Below, piece after piece: positions 9,601 to 17,434 of a stretch of DNA of 60,000 nt; within the stretch, counting starts at the first letter, position 1, and each line of letters starts with the position of its first letter. A program made the position numbers and the translations under genes. Below the pieces are notes generated by a model. That model did not search any database. It was not told where the DNA came from and worked only from the letters and a program-made list of their open reading frames with translations. The DNA is from Branchiostoma floridae (Eukaryota > Chordata > Leptocardii > Amphioxiformes > Branchiostomatidae). The stretch covers positions 11,160,718-11,220,717 of the forward strand of contig NC_049984.1 of assembly GCF_000003815.2 (NCBI RefSeq). Direction: 5' to 3'.

Positions 9601-11750
9601 GAGAAGATTGAGGTGATATAAGTTTGTATTAGTAAATATCACTTGTCATCTCTTGACAGGTCTATATTGTTCATGATGAGGAGACTTGCATTGAATTCTG
9701 TCAGATGCATAATTAACTTTTGGGACATGCAATTTACTGTATACTATTTTTGTCAAGAAATGTGTAAACCTTAGTTTCTATGATATCCTTAGGTCATATT
9801 TTGTTGGAAATTATAGTTATGTATCTATTCATACTAAAAAACACATTTTGTAAAATAATCTGTTTGGGACTGTGATGGGGAGAGTTGTGTTTTAGGCATA
9901 TTGTTACTGGTATATTATGTACACATAGTAAATGTTTGATGACAATTCAACCTTATCTTCAGAACTCCGCCACGGTTCCCACAATCATTGCTCTTCCCTG
10001 TATTGTTATTGGCAGGACGGTTCTGGCAGGATTGACTTCAGGGAGTATGTTATCGGCCTGTCAGTGGTGTCCCAACCCGCTAACACAGAAGAAACACTAC
10101 AGATGGCTTTTAAGGTTAGTCATTCCATTTACACATGTGTTCTATGTTTTAAAGCCTACAGTATCTGTGTACAGTGTATTGATTGTGATTAACCTCACAG
10201 TAATCATATGCATATAATGTAGTTGCATGTGTAAAATGCAGACTGATGTAGCATGGGATTTGCTAAATATGCTTAATACGTGATTCATCGGTTAACTTTT
10301 GGCGAATATTTACAGTTGGAATGTATGAAGTCAGCTGAAAATTTTGCTTGATATGTACTAATAATTTTTATCACTTTTTTCCTTGTGATTATGGCCAACA
10401 TAGCATTTGTATGCCCTGTAGACTTAAAACACAAATTATTTTGAAAAAGTAACAAGAACTGGAGTTCAATGTACCTCCCTTTTTCTTCTTTTCTCAACAA
10501 AAATCAACAAAGATTTACATAGGTCTTTCATACTGTTAATGTGGACTCAAAAGTCTACATGTCATTCCCAAAAAAAATTGAGGCCGTTGTATGCTGATAA
10601 TTCTGAAAATTGCAAGAAACTGTTGAGGTCTACATTGATCAGTCTGGGAAGGTATACTGTTGTGGTAGCTTTGCAATGACTGTTACAGAGATTTCAGAGT
10701 GTTAATTTAGTAGAGATATGCTAAAGATGATTCTATTCTTCTCAGATGTTTGACACAGAAGGCAATGGTAAAATCACCGAAGCTAGCTTGGCCGCAATTC
10801 TGCGCAGTGCATTCAACATGGAAACAATGGATGTTTCCGATCTCTTCAAAGCAGTTGACACAAATGGGAACGGGGTCATTACATATGGTAAGTGGCAAAT
10901 ATGTTGTGTTGTATAGTGTAAATGTTGCAATTTTAACAGAGTTGTTTTATTCTTTGTTGTGATTTCTTCATTGTGAATGTAAAACCACAGTGGCAATTTT
11001 TTTCTGCCTTCTGCTGCCTATCCCTTTGTGTAAGCAGTACATGTACATATTGTACACTGTACAATATCATGGTGTATTGGAGGCACCTGTTAAGGTGAAG
11101 ATGCATGAGTTCTATGAACTTTGAAGGCACAATTGCAAACAGACATGTACATTGGCAGAAGACCACTGATATTATCTTAGCCAATTTGCTAGTACATGTA
11201 GGTATGCAGCTGTGCACTGTCCTTTTCTAGTTTTCAACTGGCTGTCCATGAAGATGACAGTGTTTCAATTATGTGACTGTAGCACTACTAAGGTGTGAAA
11301 TGCCAACTTAAAACCTCCATTTTCTCCCTGCTGCAAATTAAATCCCCACAAACGTAAAGCCATCTAGTTTCATTATTTATCTAATATCATGTATGCCTGA
11401 TGCTAGAGAGTTATACTTTCAAGTTTCATTACTGCAATCTAGAATTATACAGGATGGTGTCTGTTACAGTTATATTCAGTGATTTTAAAACAGGAAAAGA
11501 ACTAGTCAATGTTGCAAAGAGCAAAAATATTTCTTTTACTGAAATCTTGAATTTCTTTCCAACTTTAGATGAGTTTGAAGCTTTTTCCAAAGCCCATCCA
11601 GAGTATGCAGGTCTGTTCAAGACCTACCAGGATCTGAAACGTGAAGAAGAACTGACACTTGTTGAAGAAGAGATGGAGAATCTTGATGAGGAGGACAGCA
11701 GTAATTTGGAGGTGTTGGGGAGTCCAGAGGAAGGCAAGAAAGATGCTTGA
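524..11750 (+). CDS. LPCAT2-like: LPCAT1/LPCAT2-type lysophosphatidylcholine acyltransferase, C-terminal EF-hand exons (5' part outside window)
   Basis: Five exons join in phase: 524-649, 2203-2353, 10016-10114, 10746-10887 and 11569-11750 (700 nt, 232 residues plus stop TGA). All have GT donors and AG acceptors. The product matches the C-terminal half of the LPCAT1/2 family, ER and lipid-droplet enzymes that acylate lysophosphatidylcholine or lyso-PAF. The family-typical stretches MDAGLVEFQKL, IDFREYVIGL and AHPEYAGLF are visible. EF loop 1 (DRDGSGRIDFRE, across exons 2-3) and loop 3 (DTNGNGVITYDE, across exons 4-5) are canonical. Loop 2 (DTEGNGKITEAS) has Ser at position 12 instead of Glu/Asp, so its Ca2+ binding is doubtful. 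The end, KKDA, fits a KKXX ER-retrieval signal. The acyltransferase domain (HX4D) is upstream of the window. LPCAT1 versus LPCAT2 cannot be decided here. Intron 2 hosts two GPCR genes on the other strand. Confidence 0.9.
650..2202 (+). other. LPCAT-like intron (first visible)
   Basis: AT-rich sequence between two phase-2 splice sites. I see no coding exon and no strong repeat in it. Confidence 0.6.
2203..2353 (+). CDS. LPCAT-like, second visible coding exon (degenerate EF half and start of EF loop 1)
   Basis: Acceptor GTGATTAG, donor AGG|GTAAGT. The encoded segment LEDMRQLLKKYSSIAG, then IDDFAKHLNLPV and LFSMYDR, is characteristic of LPCAT1/2. It ends in phase 0 inside an EF loop that continues in the exon at 10016. 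Confidence 0.88.
2940..3026. repeat. Two-copy tandem repeat (TATACCAATATAATGG unit)
   Basis: A unit of about 40-45 bp beginning TATACCAATATAATGG and ending near CCAATATGGTTGAT occurs twice head to tail, with small indels, inside LPCAT intron 2. Confidence 0.6.
3132..3480. mobile_element. hAT-like MITE with 16-bp perfect terminal inverted repeats
   Basis: The left end CAGGGCTCTAGCCAGC and right end GCTGGCTAGAGCCCTG are exact reverse complements. The flanking 8-mers, TTTATCCC and TTTTTCCC, differ at one base and fit an 8-bp target duplication, as hAT elements make. At 349 bp there is no room for a transposase, and no related coding frame is seen. It lies in LPCAT intron 2, downstream of the first GPCR. 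Just inside the left end is a short self-complementary CGTCAATTGACG. Confidence 0.75.
3947..5278 (-). CDS. Orphan class A (rhodopsin-like) GPCR, copy 1, with QPME repeat tail; interrupted by assembly gap
   Basis: A single coding exon (about 443 codons including the gap) lies inside LPCAT intron 2 on the opposite strand. Start ATGG is in good context (ACC ATGG). N-glycosylation sites are N8 and N13. Class A landmarks: N46 (1.50), D75 (2.50), C102 (3.25), W152 (4.50), P259 in TM6, and NPTVY in TM7 followed by NKRFR. Deviations: DRY is LKH (126-128), the TM5 proline is absent, and the retinal-binding lysine of opsins is absent, so it is not an opsin. The tail carries about seven QPMEAxx units, then a Ser/Thr-rich end. 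The 100-N gap falls between TM6 and TM7; comparison with copy 2 suggests about 50-55 missing bases. Ligand unknown; subfamily unresolved. Confidence 0.85.
   Translation of the reverse strand: MASTVFSNMSTDNGTVTVPPVTMPAVLGPVGTTIAIFFTLFGVFGNIVTILVSWKLNKQKKQWTHALVISVAVVDLAFSLFEMPLNIDTYIHLSWNSSTVLCQIHAYIPGVLVAIQLAHTTYIMFLKHLIVVHNIKNIPEGKTNFLVIVLLWALPALFVLLTVYCLGNDKIHYQYFPQILRCSIVHCHLSKTGAVALAIMLVIITYSQGRIYWYVKKSHNNIEDIAVTININRIYRQQEATLAKTFTMTSVALVLAYAPRTVLNAXXXXXXXXXXXXXXXXXXXXXXXXXXXXXXXXXXALDSSILNPTVYVLTNKRFRTACWMLFVQQTQLQPRKTQRQPLNEQRQPMEAGVQPMEAEMQLMETEGQPMEAEGQPMEEMGQPMEGMEQPRQEQGKTSHCQAELTSPSNHFSKDTKSQNTQERSMHISMVEDHKYSMSSGHSD
4108..4257 (-). repeat. 21-bp coding minisatellite in GPCR copy 1 tail
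   Basis: Imperfect 21-bp units read on the plus strand as CCATTGGTTGCCCCTCTGCCT variants. On the coding strand they give heptapeptides of type QPMEAEG. A related array occurs in copy 2. Confidence 0.85.
4382..4481. other. Assembly gap (100 N) inside GPCR copy 1
   Basis: Exactly 100 N, as for the other two gaps, so it is probably a placeholder. It removes the TM6-TM7 loop and the start of TM7. Confidence 0.95.
5309..5578 (-). other. 5'-UTR intron of GPCR copy 1 (predicted)
   Basis: On the minus strand a donor ATTACAG|GTGAGA (exon edge 5579) and an acceptor CTGTCTTTTCAG (exon edge 5308) lie about 30 bp before the start codon. The same arrangement precedes copy 2, which supports a real non-coding first exon. 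Confidence 0.55.
5965..6035. promoter_or_regulatory. Candidate promoter block of GPCR copy 1: CRE palindrome and inverted GGATTA/TAATCC pair
   Basis: TGACGTCA (5965-5972) is a perfect CRE palindrome. GGATTA (6012-6017) and TAATCC (6030-6035) form an inverted pair of K50 homeodomain (Otx/Crx/Gsc) core sites. The block is about 400 bp upstream of the predicted 5'-UTR exon edge. An alignable block with the pair precedes copy 2. Confidence 0.45.
6610..6700 (-). repeat. LINE 3'-tail fragment next to GPCR copy 2
   Basis: The minus strand reads TTGCAATTAGCCCTATGACA then TGAATTTGCAATAAAA, closely matching the 3' end of the LINE at 54.6-56.4 kb. It includes AATAAA at 6633-6638, about 115 bp past the GPCR copy 2 stop and in the same orientation, so it may serve as that gene's poly(A) signal. 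Confidence 0.65.
6724..7034 (-). repeat. 21-bp coding minisatellite in GPCR copy 2 tail, continuing past the stop
   Basis: About a dozen 21-bp units (plus strand CCATTGGTTGCCCCTGTGCCT and variants CCATTGGCTGCCCTTGCCCTT) encode the heptapeptide tail. One interruption encodes LLMAAQG. Degenerate units (CCAATG and CCAATGG cores) continue 25-30 bp beyond the stop codon at 6750-6752, in other frames. Confidence 0.88.
6750..8012 (-). CDS. Orphan class A (rhodopsin-like) GPCR, copy 2, with long QPME repeat tail
   Basis: A complete 420-residue single-coding-exon GPCR, in tandem with copy 1 and nearly identical to it from the N-terminus through TM3. N-glycosylation sites N8, N14. Landmarks: N46 (1.50), D75 (2.50), C102 (3.25), W152 (4.50), P260 in TM6, NPTVY at 292-296 followed by LTNKKFR. 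DRY is replaced by LKH (126-128), the TM5 proline by Val, and position 7.43 is Trp rather than the opsin lysine. After QQQQSQPTNQ the tail (333-418) is an array of QPMEGQG/QPMAAQG-type heptapeptides. Membrane localisation is clear; ligand and G-protein coupling are unknown. Confidence 0.9.
   Translation of the reverse strand: MASAVVSNTSTANGTVTVPPDTMPAVLGPVGTTVAILFLLFGVFGNVVTIIVSWKLNKQKKQWTHALVISVAVVDLAFSLFQMPLNIDTYIHLGWNTSTVLCRIHAYVPSIAITIQATHTAYIIFLKHLIVVHNIKNIPEGKTNYLVIVLLWALPALFVLFGVFCLEQNNIVYVPKMLRCTVKLCRHSKIGMGALVMLLVTITYSQGRIYWYVKKSHNSIQDCNVAPTVNNINRIHRQKEATLAKTFTITFLAVLTAYTPMTILKAVDTEMEQPPALYFFCTAMFWTAAFVNPTVYFLTNKKFRGTCLSLFVPQQQQSQPTNQHFHLLEKKRQPMEAQGQPMEGQGQPMAAQRPPMLLMAAQGQPMEGQGQPMVAQGQPMEGQGQPMAAQRQPMEGQGQPMEARGKPMEAQGQPMEAQKN
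8044..8249 (-). other. 5'-UTR intron of GPCR copy 2 (predicted)
   Basis: Minus-strand donor ATTACAG|GTGAGG (exon edge 8250) and acceptor CTGCTTTTGCAG (exon edge 8043), about 30 bp before the ATG at 8012. The donor context matches copy 1. Confidence 0.55.
8667..8686. promoter_or_regulatory. Candidate promoter block of GPCR copy 2: inverted GGATTA/TAATCC pair
   Basis: GGATTA (8667-8672) and TAATCC (8681-8686) are separated by 8 bp and followed by TACTG, as in copy 1. A near-CRE (TGATGTCA) lies just upstream, where copy 1 has TGACGTCA and TCGTCATGG. The block is about 420 bp upstream of the predicted 5'-UTR exon edge. Confidence 0.45.
8985..9320. mobile_element. Possible MITE with CAGGG ends and an internal inverted repeat
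   Basis: The left end CAGGGATCAAATTACTT and the reverse complement of the right end, CAGGGTTCGAGATATAC, are partly matching. Inside, GTGCAATTTGAAAAATTTACATGC near 9040 is mirrored by TTGCAAATTGCACAT-like sequence near 9280. No clear target duplication. Either a decayed hAT-type MITE or a foldback repeat. Confidence 0.45.
10016..10114 (+). CDS. LPCAT-like, third visible coding exon (EF loop 1)
   Basis: Acceptor TTGGCAG, donor AAG|GTTAGT. A 33-codon exon in phase 0 at both ends encodes DGSGRIDFREYVIGL and then TEETLQMAFK. It completes the canonical EF loop begun in the preceding exon 7.7 kb upstream. Confidence 0.9.
10746..10887 (+). CDS. LPCAT-like, fourth visible coding exon (EF loops 2 and 3)
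   Basis: Acceptor TTCTCAG, donor TATG|GTAAGT. The exon encodes MFDTEGNGKITEAS (loop 2 with Ser in the last coordinating position), a linker, and VDTNGNGVITY (start of loop 3). It ends in phase 1 and continues with the DEFEAF codons at 11569. Confidence 0.9.
11569..11750 (+). CDS. LPCAT-like, last coding exon with dilysine end
   Basis: Acceptor CAACTTTAG. The exon encodes DEFEAFSKAHPEYAGLFKTY, then a Glu/Asp-rich segment, and stops after GKKDA. Lysines at -4 and -3 fit a KKXX retrieval signal. Open sequence upstream of 11569 in the same frame (11400-11568) is intronic, because the T-rich acceptor and phase agreement fix the start. Confidence 0.9.
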
Positions 11751-13865
11751 TATGTGTCATAGTCGGTGGCGTATACTTGGAAAATATATTTTTGCCCCTC
11801 AAATGCTGCCACACTGCTAAAAGTTTCTCTACAAAGCAATAAGCCACTAGATGAGCAGCATGGAATGGATACTGTGTACAGGCTTCACTTTTAATGATTA
11901 TTCTTATGATTCGATGAAAAAGAATGGAAGGAGAACTTTCTTTTATCATTTTTAACTGACTGGCACAATAGATAGATAAGGAGTGGCGCAGTAAGACAAA
12001 ACAGCCTTTTTTTCAATATTCTCTACATTGCTTTTATGCTGTATTTTGTACTAACGTAATGCAACAGTGTCTTACTTCGTTTGTTGTTTAAGATTATTTG
12101 TAGTTCATATACGTTGAGTACCTGATATCATGTGTCTTGTTTAAAAGTTGATACTGCTGCTATTGCTGTTCAACAGGACTTTGAATACTACATTACATGA
12201 CCATTGTAGCATTACCTTTCATCAGCTTATCTATCTACAACCAAAGTTGTGTTGAAATATATGTAGTTAGTGGAAATGGTAGCCTTGCAGTAAATGTATT
12301 TTCCCCCCAACGACACAGTTTTGATCATTGCTATCTGTGGTAAAGTTTGATATTGAGTATTGAGTATTGACTAAGAATATCAAAGCTCTCTGCAACTGCC
12401 ATGCTGTACAGATACAGATGCAGATAAGATATGTACCAATAAGCATTAATCAGTCAGTGTGCTAAAGGTGAAGCTATATGTAAAACTCTTTCCAGTCCTG
12501 TAACAGCAGATAGAAGGGGATAGTCATATCATCAGCTTGCAACATAACAATGCAAATTAGCCTCTGCAATATTTTAGAACTTCAGCCATACATGTAGGAA
12601 TAATGGAATTTTATGGAATCAAACTGAAGAAACTTGCTTGAATTTAGGATAGGATGGAATGGAATGAATACAAATTTTACCTTTTTTTTTAAAATTGAAT
12701 GTACATGATAATCTGAATAAACATACATCTATGAGGCGTGTTTTGGAAGGGTAGATCACTATCAGTGTTAGGTTTTATTATGTGAGTATTTCTGCTTGAT
12801 CAGCTGTTCCACTTATGATTTTGCCAAGAGAAACAATTCAAATGTTCTTGGCAGAGGACAATTATAGGAATGAGCTTTCACTCTGGTTTCTTTGTTGTGA
12901 CCAAATGAGGGGGGAAATGCCAGTATTTTTTAAAACAGCTTGTCAGCAGATGGTGGTCTCCAGGTTATGATATATTTACAAGCCTGTTTACCCTGTTTGA
13001 AAGAAAAGGTTATTATCTCTAGTTTTGATAATGATGCTTTGTGTCAAGAGATGTTGTAACTTTTGGTAACAGTTCTGTCATTAAGATGTGTTTTGTGCAA
13101 TGGTCTGTTGAACAACTGGTGGCTGACATTTTGTGTTCAAAGTGCATGTATTTATTATTTAGAACTTTAATGCCAAAGATTAAACGATATGGTTGCCATA
13201 ATGTTACCTCCCATAGAGTAAATTTGATTCAACATTAACAAAATATATGTTCTTAAATTTGACCATATCGGGTTTATGTTGTCAAAGGGGAATGGCAAGC
13301 ACCTGTAGATGTATACCTTTGGTTCCTGTCAACAATTTGGGAACATTGACATGAAAAATGGGCAAATAGGCTAGGGCTGAATGCCATACACTCAAATCTA
13401 GCTTTATAAGCTTGGTTGGCAGGACATACATTTTCTGACAGCAAGCTGTTGCACTGTGTTATTATTCTAGGTACTGTACGTTCACAATGTTTTTAGTAAA
13501 CATTGTACTGTTGTCTTGGCAATGTGACAATATGATACATGTGAGCAGCAATGTTTGCTGCCTTCAATGTTTGTGCTTTTCTTGTTTGATGTGTTTTCTA
13601 TATACATGTAGTACCTTTCAAAGGGTCTTACATTTTTTGTACATCGCTGGATTTATCACAACACTGGTTCTCAGAGTGAAAACTTATTCTAGAAACACCA
13701 TATATGTATGCCACACTCACCTTGTTGCAAATGTATTTTGATGTTTTTTATACAAATGTAATTTGCATGCACACATTCAGAAGTGTGATTTTGTACTGTA
13801 TCTTTCTAATGTATATATGAGTTTCTAAGTTTGGTTGAAATAATAAAAGCCAAATATAAATTATA
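11751..13865 (+). other. 3' UTR of the LPCAT-like gene
   Basis: AT-rich non-coding sequence of about 2.1 kb follows the stop. Two AATAAA signals are visible, at 12716-12721 and 13842-13847. The second is the likely distal end. No other exon is seen on either strand. Confidence 0.6.
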
Positions 13866-16800
13866 ATGAATAGGGTTTTGTGAACATTTTGCAGATGCGT
13901 GCATTGTGCTTCTTAGAAGTATATTGTATATTTGGATTAGTCCGCTGGAGTTATAACTCAGAATTAGATAGAGGTCATTAAATAGCTAAGGCATCATTGA
14001 TTAAAAGCATTGCTTTTTACGCAACACAGTGTATTAGTTTCTTTACATGAAAGTTGTATTCATATGACATTGTATTTATTGCAACCAAAGATTCAAGGGT
14101 TTGTCACTCCTGAGGGTCATGTTAAAAAGGGTATAATAGTAAAAGGATTCTTTTTTGTATGGCTGTATTTTCAATTCTTGGCTTCTGTTAGGTGCAATAT
14201 CTCCAGTCATTTTAGGATATTTTAAGTAACAGTGATTTACTGCAGATGTATTAAATGTATAGAAGCTAATGTGTTGCAGAGTGCAGACATCCCCCCCCCC
14301 ACTAACCAATTAATGCAAGAGGTACAGGCAGCAGAGGTGATGCACTCTAGCAAACAGCAGCTACTAGTATATCGACATCACCTCTGGAAAATGAAAACTC
14401 AAACTGAATTTGATATAATTGATTTGAAGCATAATGGCATAGCAATGATGCTACAGGAAAATATTCAATTTACATAGCACCAATAGTGGGAAATGAGTGT
14501 TCGTATTCGTAAATTTTGTGGTTCACACAATTGTCATGCTCTGCAAATTTGAATGTAAATCAACTACAAATCCAAACCATTGCAATACGTCGTTATGATT
14601 GTCGTTAAGCCCACTATGGATGAAACACGGGTGCTTAAGAAAAACTCTGGACTCGGCCCAATTCCATTTTCTGACACCTGTCTGTCACCTCTGGCCCAAC
14701 TTTATGTTCGTGTCCTTGACGTGACTAGCATTCAGTTGCAGAGGGCGGACACACCCCACTACAATAAAACACCAACTAATTACAATAACTCAGTTTTTAC
14801 GGAGGTAATAAGTTACATTGTACTTCGCCGTAAGGCGTCATTTGGTTTGTCAATATTGATATATAACATACATAACGTCATCAAAATGTAACATATAATC
14901 GCATTCGGGTAATCTGATTTTTACTGTTTGGCTAGCATTGGTGTAATAGTGTTTACGATATCATATAACAGTTACATTTTGCCTTATGAAGCCCAAAACA
15001 CCTACCGGTGAGACATGAGACCCTCCGTGCGTGCTGGTCGGCACCTCGTAGCTGAATGGCATTTGGGAAAGTGCTCTTTAAAAGATAGCATCACGTAGTC
15101 AGGTGTTGGATGTGACAGGGCCATGCCCTCTGACAGGAAATGAATTACCAGGAGTGCATTAACTTCTTAAGATGTGCGTCAATCATGTAAATCTGGCAAT
15201 TAAAGGTGGATCACAACACCTGAGACCTTCTGGGAATCTGTGCAAAGCCGGAAATTACTTGTTTTTGTTTTTCACTTTTCCACCAACTCTATGAAGGCAT
15301 TAAGATAATGGTACTCAAGAAACTGTAGAAATGTAAAATCGTAACGTTGCCCATGCATACTGTCTTTACGATTAGAAGATTGGCTTGGAGATACATGGAA
15401 GCAACGCGGCCACACTAGAAAACCTTTCTCTTTTTTTTCTTTCTCCTGGACAATGTTGTTACTTCTTTTTACATCATCGTAAGTTTGGCGCTTCATTCAT
15501 TGATGATAAAAGTGAATATTAAATCTATAAAGCAAAACATTAGCGTAGGGCATTTCATCTTTCGCTAGCTGCAAACTCGAACCCCCCAACAGCAAGACTA
15601 TAGTTATAGTACCTCTGTTTCTTTCTGTCCTTTCTTTGTTACGTATGCCCAGGTTGCACGGTGTTTTGAATACAAAGTCATCGTGTATGGACTTGCAACA
15701 AAGTCGTTGAAAGGAAGAAGGATTTTGACAACAATCGACAAAAAGCGGGAGAAATATTACAGGTTCCGGCTTTAATTTACAGGAAATACGGAGACAACGG
15801 TCAAGAATCTTCAGTCAAGACTCTTGGCACTGCCATGCGCTATACAATACAATACAATACATCAGCGTTGGAACAAAAGCAGACAATCATTACGCATTAC
15901 TGGATGTTGAAATGGACAGGTGCTCCAGCGATGGTATCGTTGATACTGTACATGATTACAGGTTACTATGGTTATGTCCTATGTTACATTATTTTACACG
16001 TACAAATTTTTTTCCGGTCCAGGCAAAATTGTCTTGGCTCCATCTCAACAGGCAAAGTCTCTGAAACGGCAGCCTGCCAGCGATGTCTATAGAAGTTCCT
16101 ATTGATCTATTCCAACCATACAGATCTAGCATGTGCGAGATCATAACATCTTTGTAGGCAACATTGTCAAGTTGCCAAAGCCCTTTGCCGTAGCGCCGGC
16201 ATGGTAATAACATGTATGATGTAAAGTTTGCCAGACTTCTAGAAATAAGCAGCCAAAGTTTGGCAAATGAGTTAGTGAGAAGAATTCGTCTGGCAATAAA
16301 TTCGGAATACTCATCAGATATTGTGAATGAACACATACATGTGTACCTGCATGTTCGATATCCTGCAATACATGCAATGCCGTCAGTGTACACGTGCCCC
16401 TTATGGCTTCTCATAGCAATACGTACCAGGTACCTAATACATATATTAAAACATCGGAATGTGTATCTCTTATCACAATCGTACGATTGTCGAACAATCG
16501 CAAATTGAGGGCATTTGAGGGATAGTCGTAGAAGTGTCGTGCGAAAGTCTGTCTTGGCTTGATACCATAAAAAAACAATCTTAGAACCTTAACAGTGGTT
16601 GGTTCTGTCATGGCCTGCTTGGAAATCCTATGACATTATCCCTTACGACGAAGGTGACCGCAATATAACGTAGCTTTGACGAAAGAGGAAAACGTGGGCG
16701 AAATGCCATTATAAATCTAACACCTGGGGTCGTACCAAGACATCGGTTACCTCTTACCACCATCCTTGAGCTTTGATAGGTCGAATAGATGTTCCATAAC

Positions 16801-17325
16801 CATTTTGAAATCATATTTTCTTCCGTACATTTTGGAAACTTAGTGGTGCCCCAAACATCCAAATGTCATCAACAATGATCATGTTCAGTAAAGTCTACTG
16901 CGCGGGATATGTGTGAAATATGAACGAATATGAATGATATACTAGTAAAAAGATAGTTGAAAGAAATTTCGGTTGCAGAAGCATAATGTTCTGAGGGACA
17001 AACCCTGATTTTGTCGATATTATTCCATTAATCAGCTCTGACAATGTTGGAGATTAACGGACTAATGGCGCCTCAGAGAACCGTCAACACCTAAAGTAGT
17101 GAAATCAACAGTAAACGCCTGCTGTGCTGTTCTCTTCGTAAACATGTACACATTTGCTTAACATTTTATCGCCCAGTTATCCTCAATGTTATCTATTCAA
17201 TCGTATTATTTGGCATAAACAGTATACTTAGTAGGTGAATCTTGCTGCCTCTTGTGAGAAATTGAACATGTTCTGTAAGCGTTCATATGTAGAAGTTCGA
17301 TATCTTTTCTTGTAGATTTGTCATT
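13866..17325. other. Intergenic region between LPCAT-like gene and CTLD/CUB receptor (convergent ends)
   Basis: No convincing exon on either strand. It contains dispersed-repeat copy A, a C10 run at 14291-14300, and a CAATCGTACGATTG palindrome near 16478. The two genes converge here. Confidence 0.5.
14745..14818. repeat. Dispersed repeat, copy A (CACCAAYTRATTACAATA ... GAGGTAAT)
   Basis: Shares ACACCAACTAATTACAATAACT and ACGGAGGTAATAAGT with copies near 22.1, 50.8 and 58.8 kb. The end can fold as a short hairpin (ACCTCCGT ... ACGGAGGT in better-preserved copies). Class unresolved; SINE or MITE. Confidence 0.6.
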
Positions 17326-17434
17326 TTACAGTTGTGTCACTTGCACGGCAATTCCAGCCTTGTTTTCTTCCTCGTCTACCAGTTGTACTTTGATTTTTCT
17401 CATCTCCTCTTCTTCCATCGCCCTACTGTCCTTC
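17326..17434 (-). CDS. CTLD/CUB receptor last exon: C-terminus with PDZ-binding motif
   Basis: Acceptor CTGCCTCCAG in phase 2, then KDSRAMEEEEMRKIKVQLVD, a short Glu-rich segment, and AGIAVQVTQL before TAA (17326-17328). The end T-Q-L fits a class I PDZ ligand (S/T-X-hydrophobic). Confidence 0.8.

Noticed and set aside
11400-11568. Extending the last LPCAT-like exon upstream to the ATG at 11400
   Set aside because: The CAACTTTAG acceptor at 11568 joins in phase with the previous exon and completes EF loop 3; the upstream part has no family similarity.
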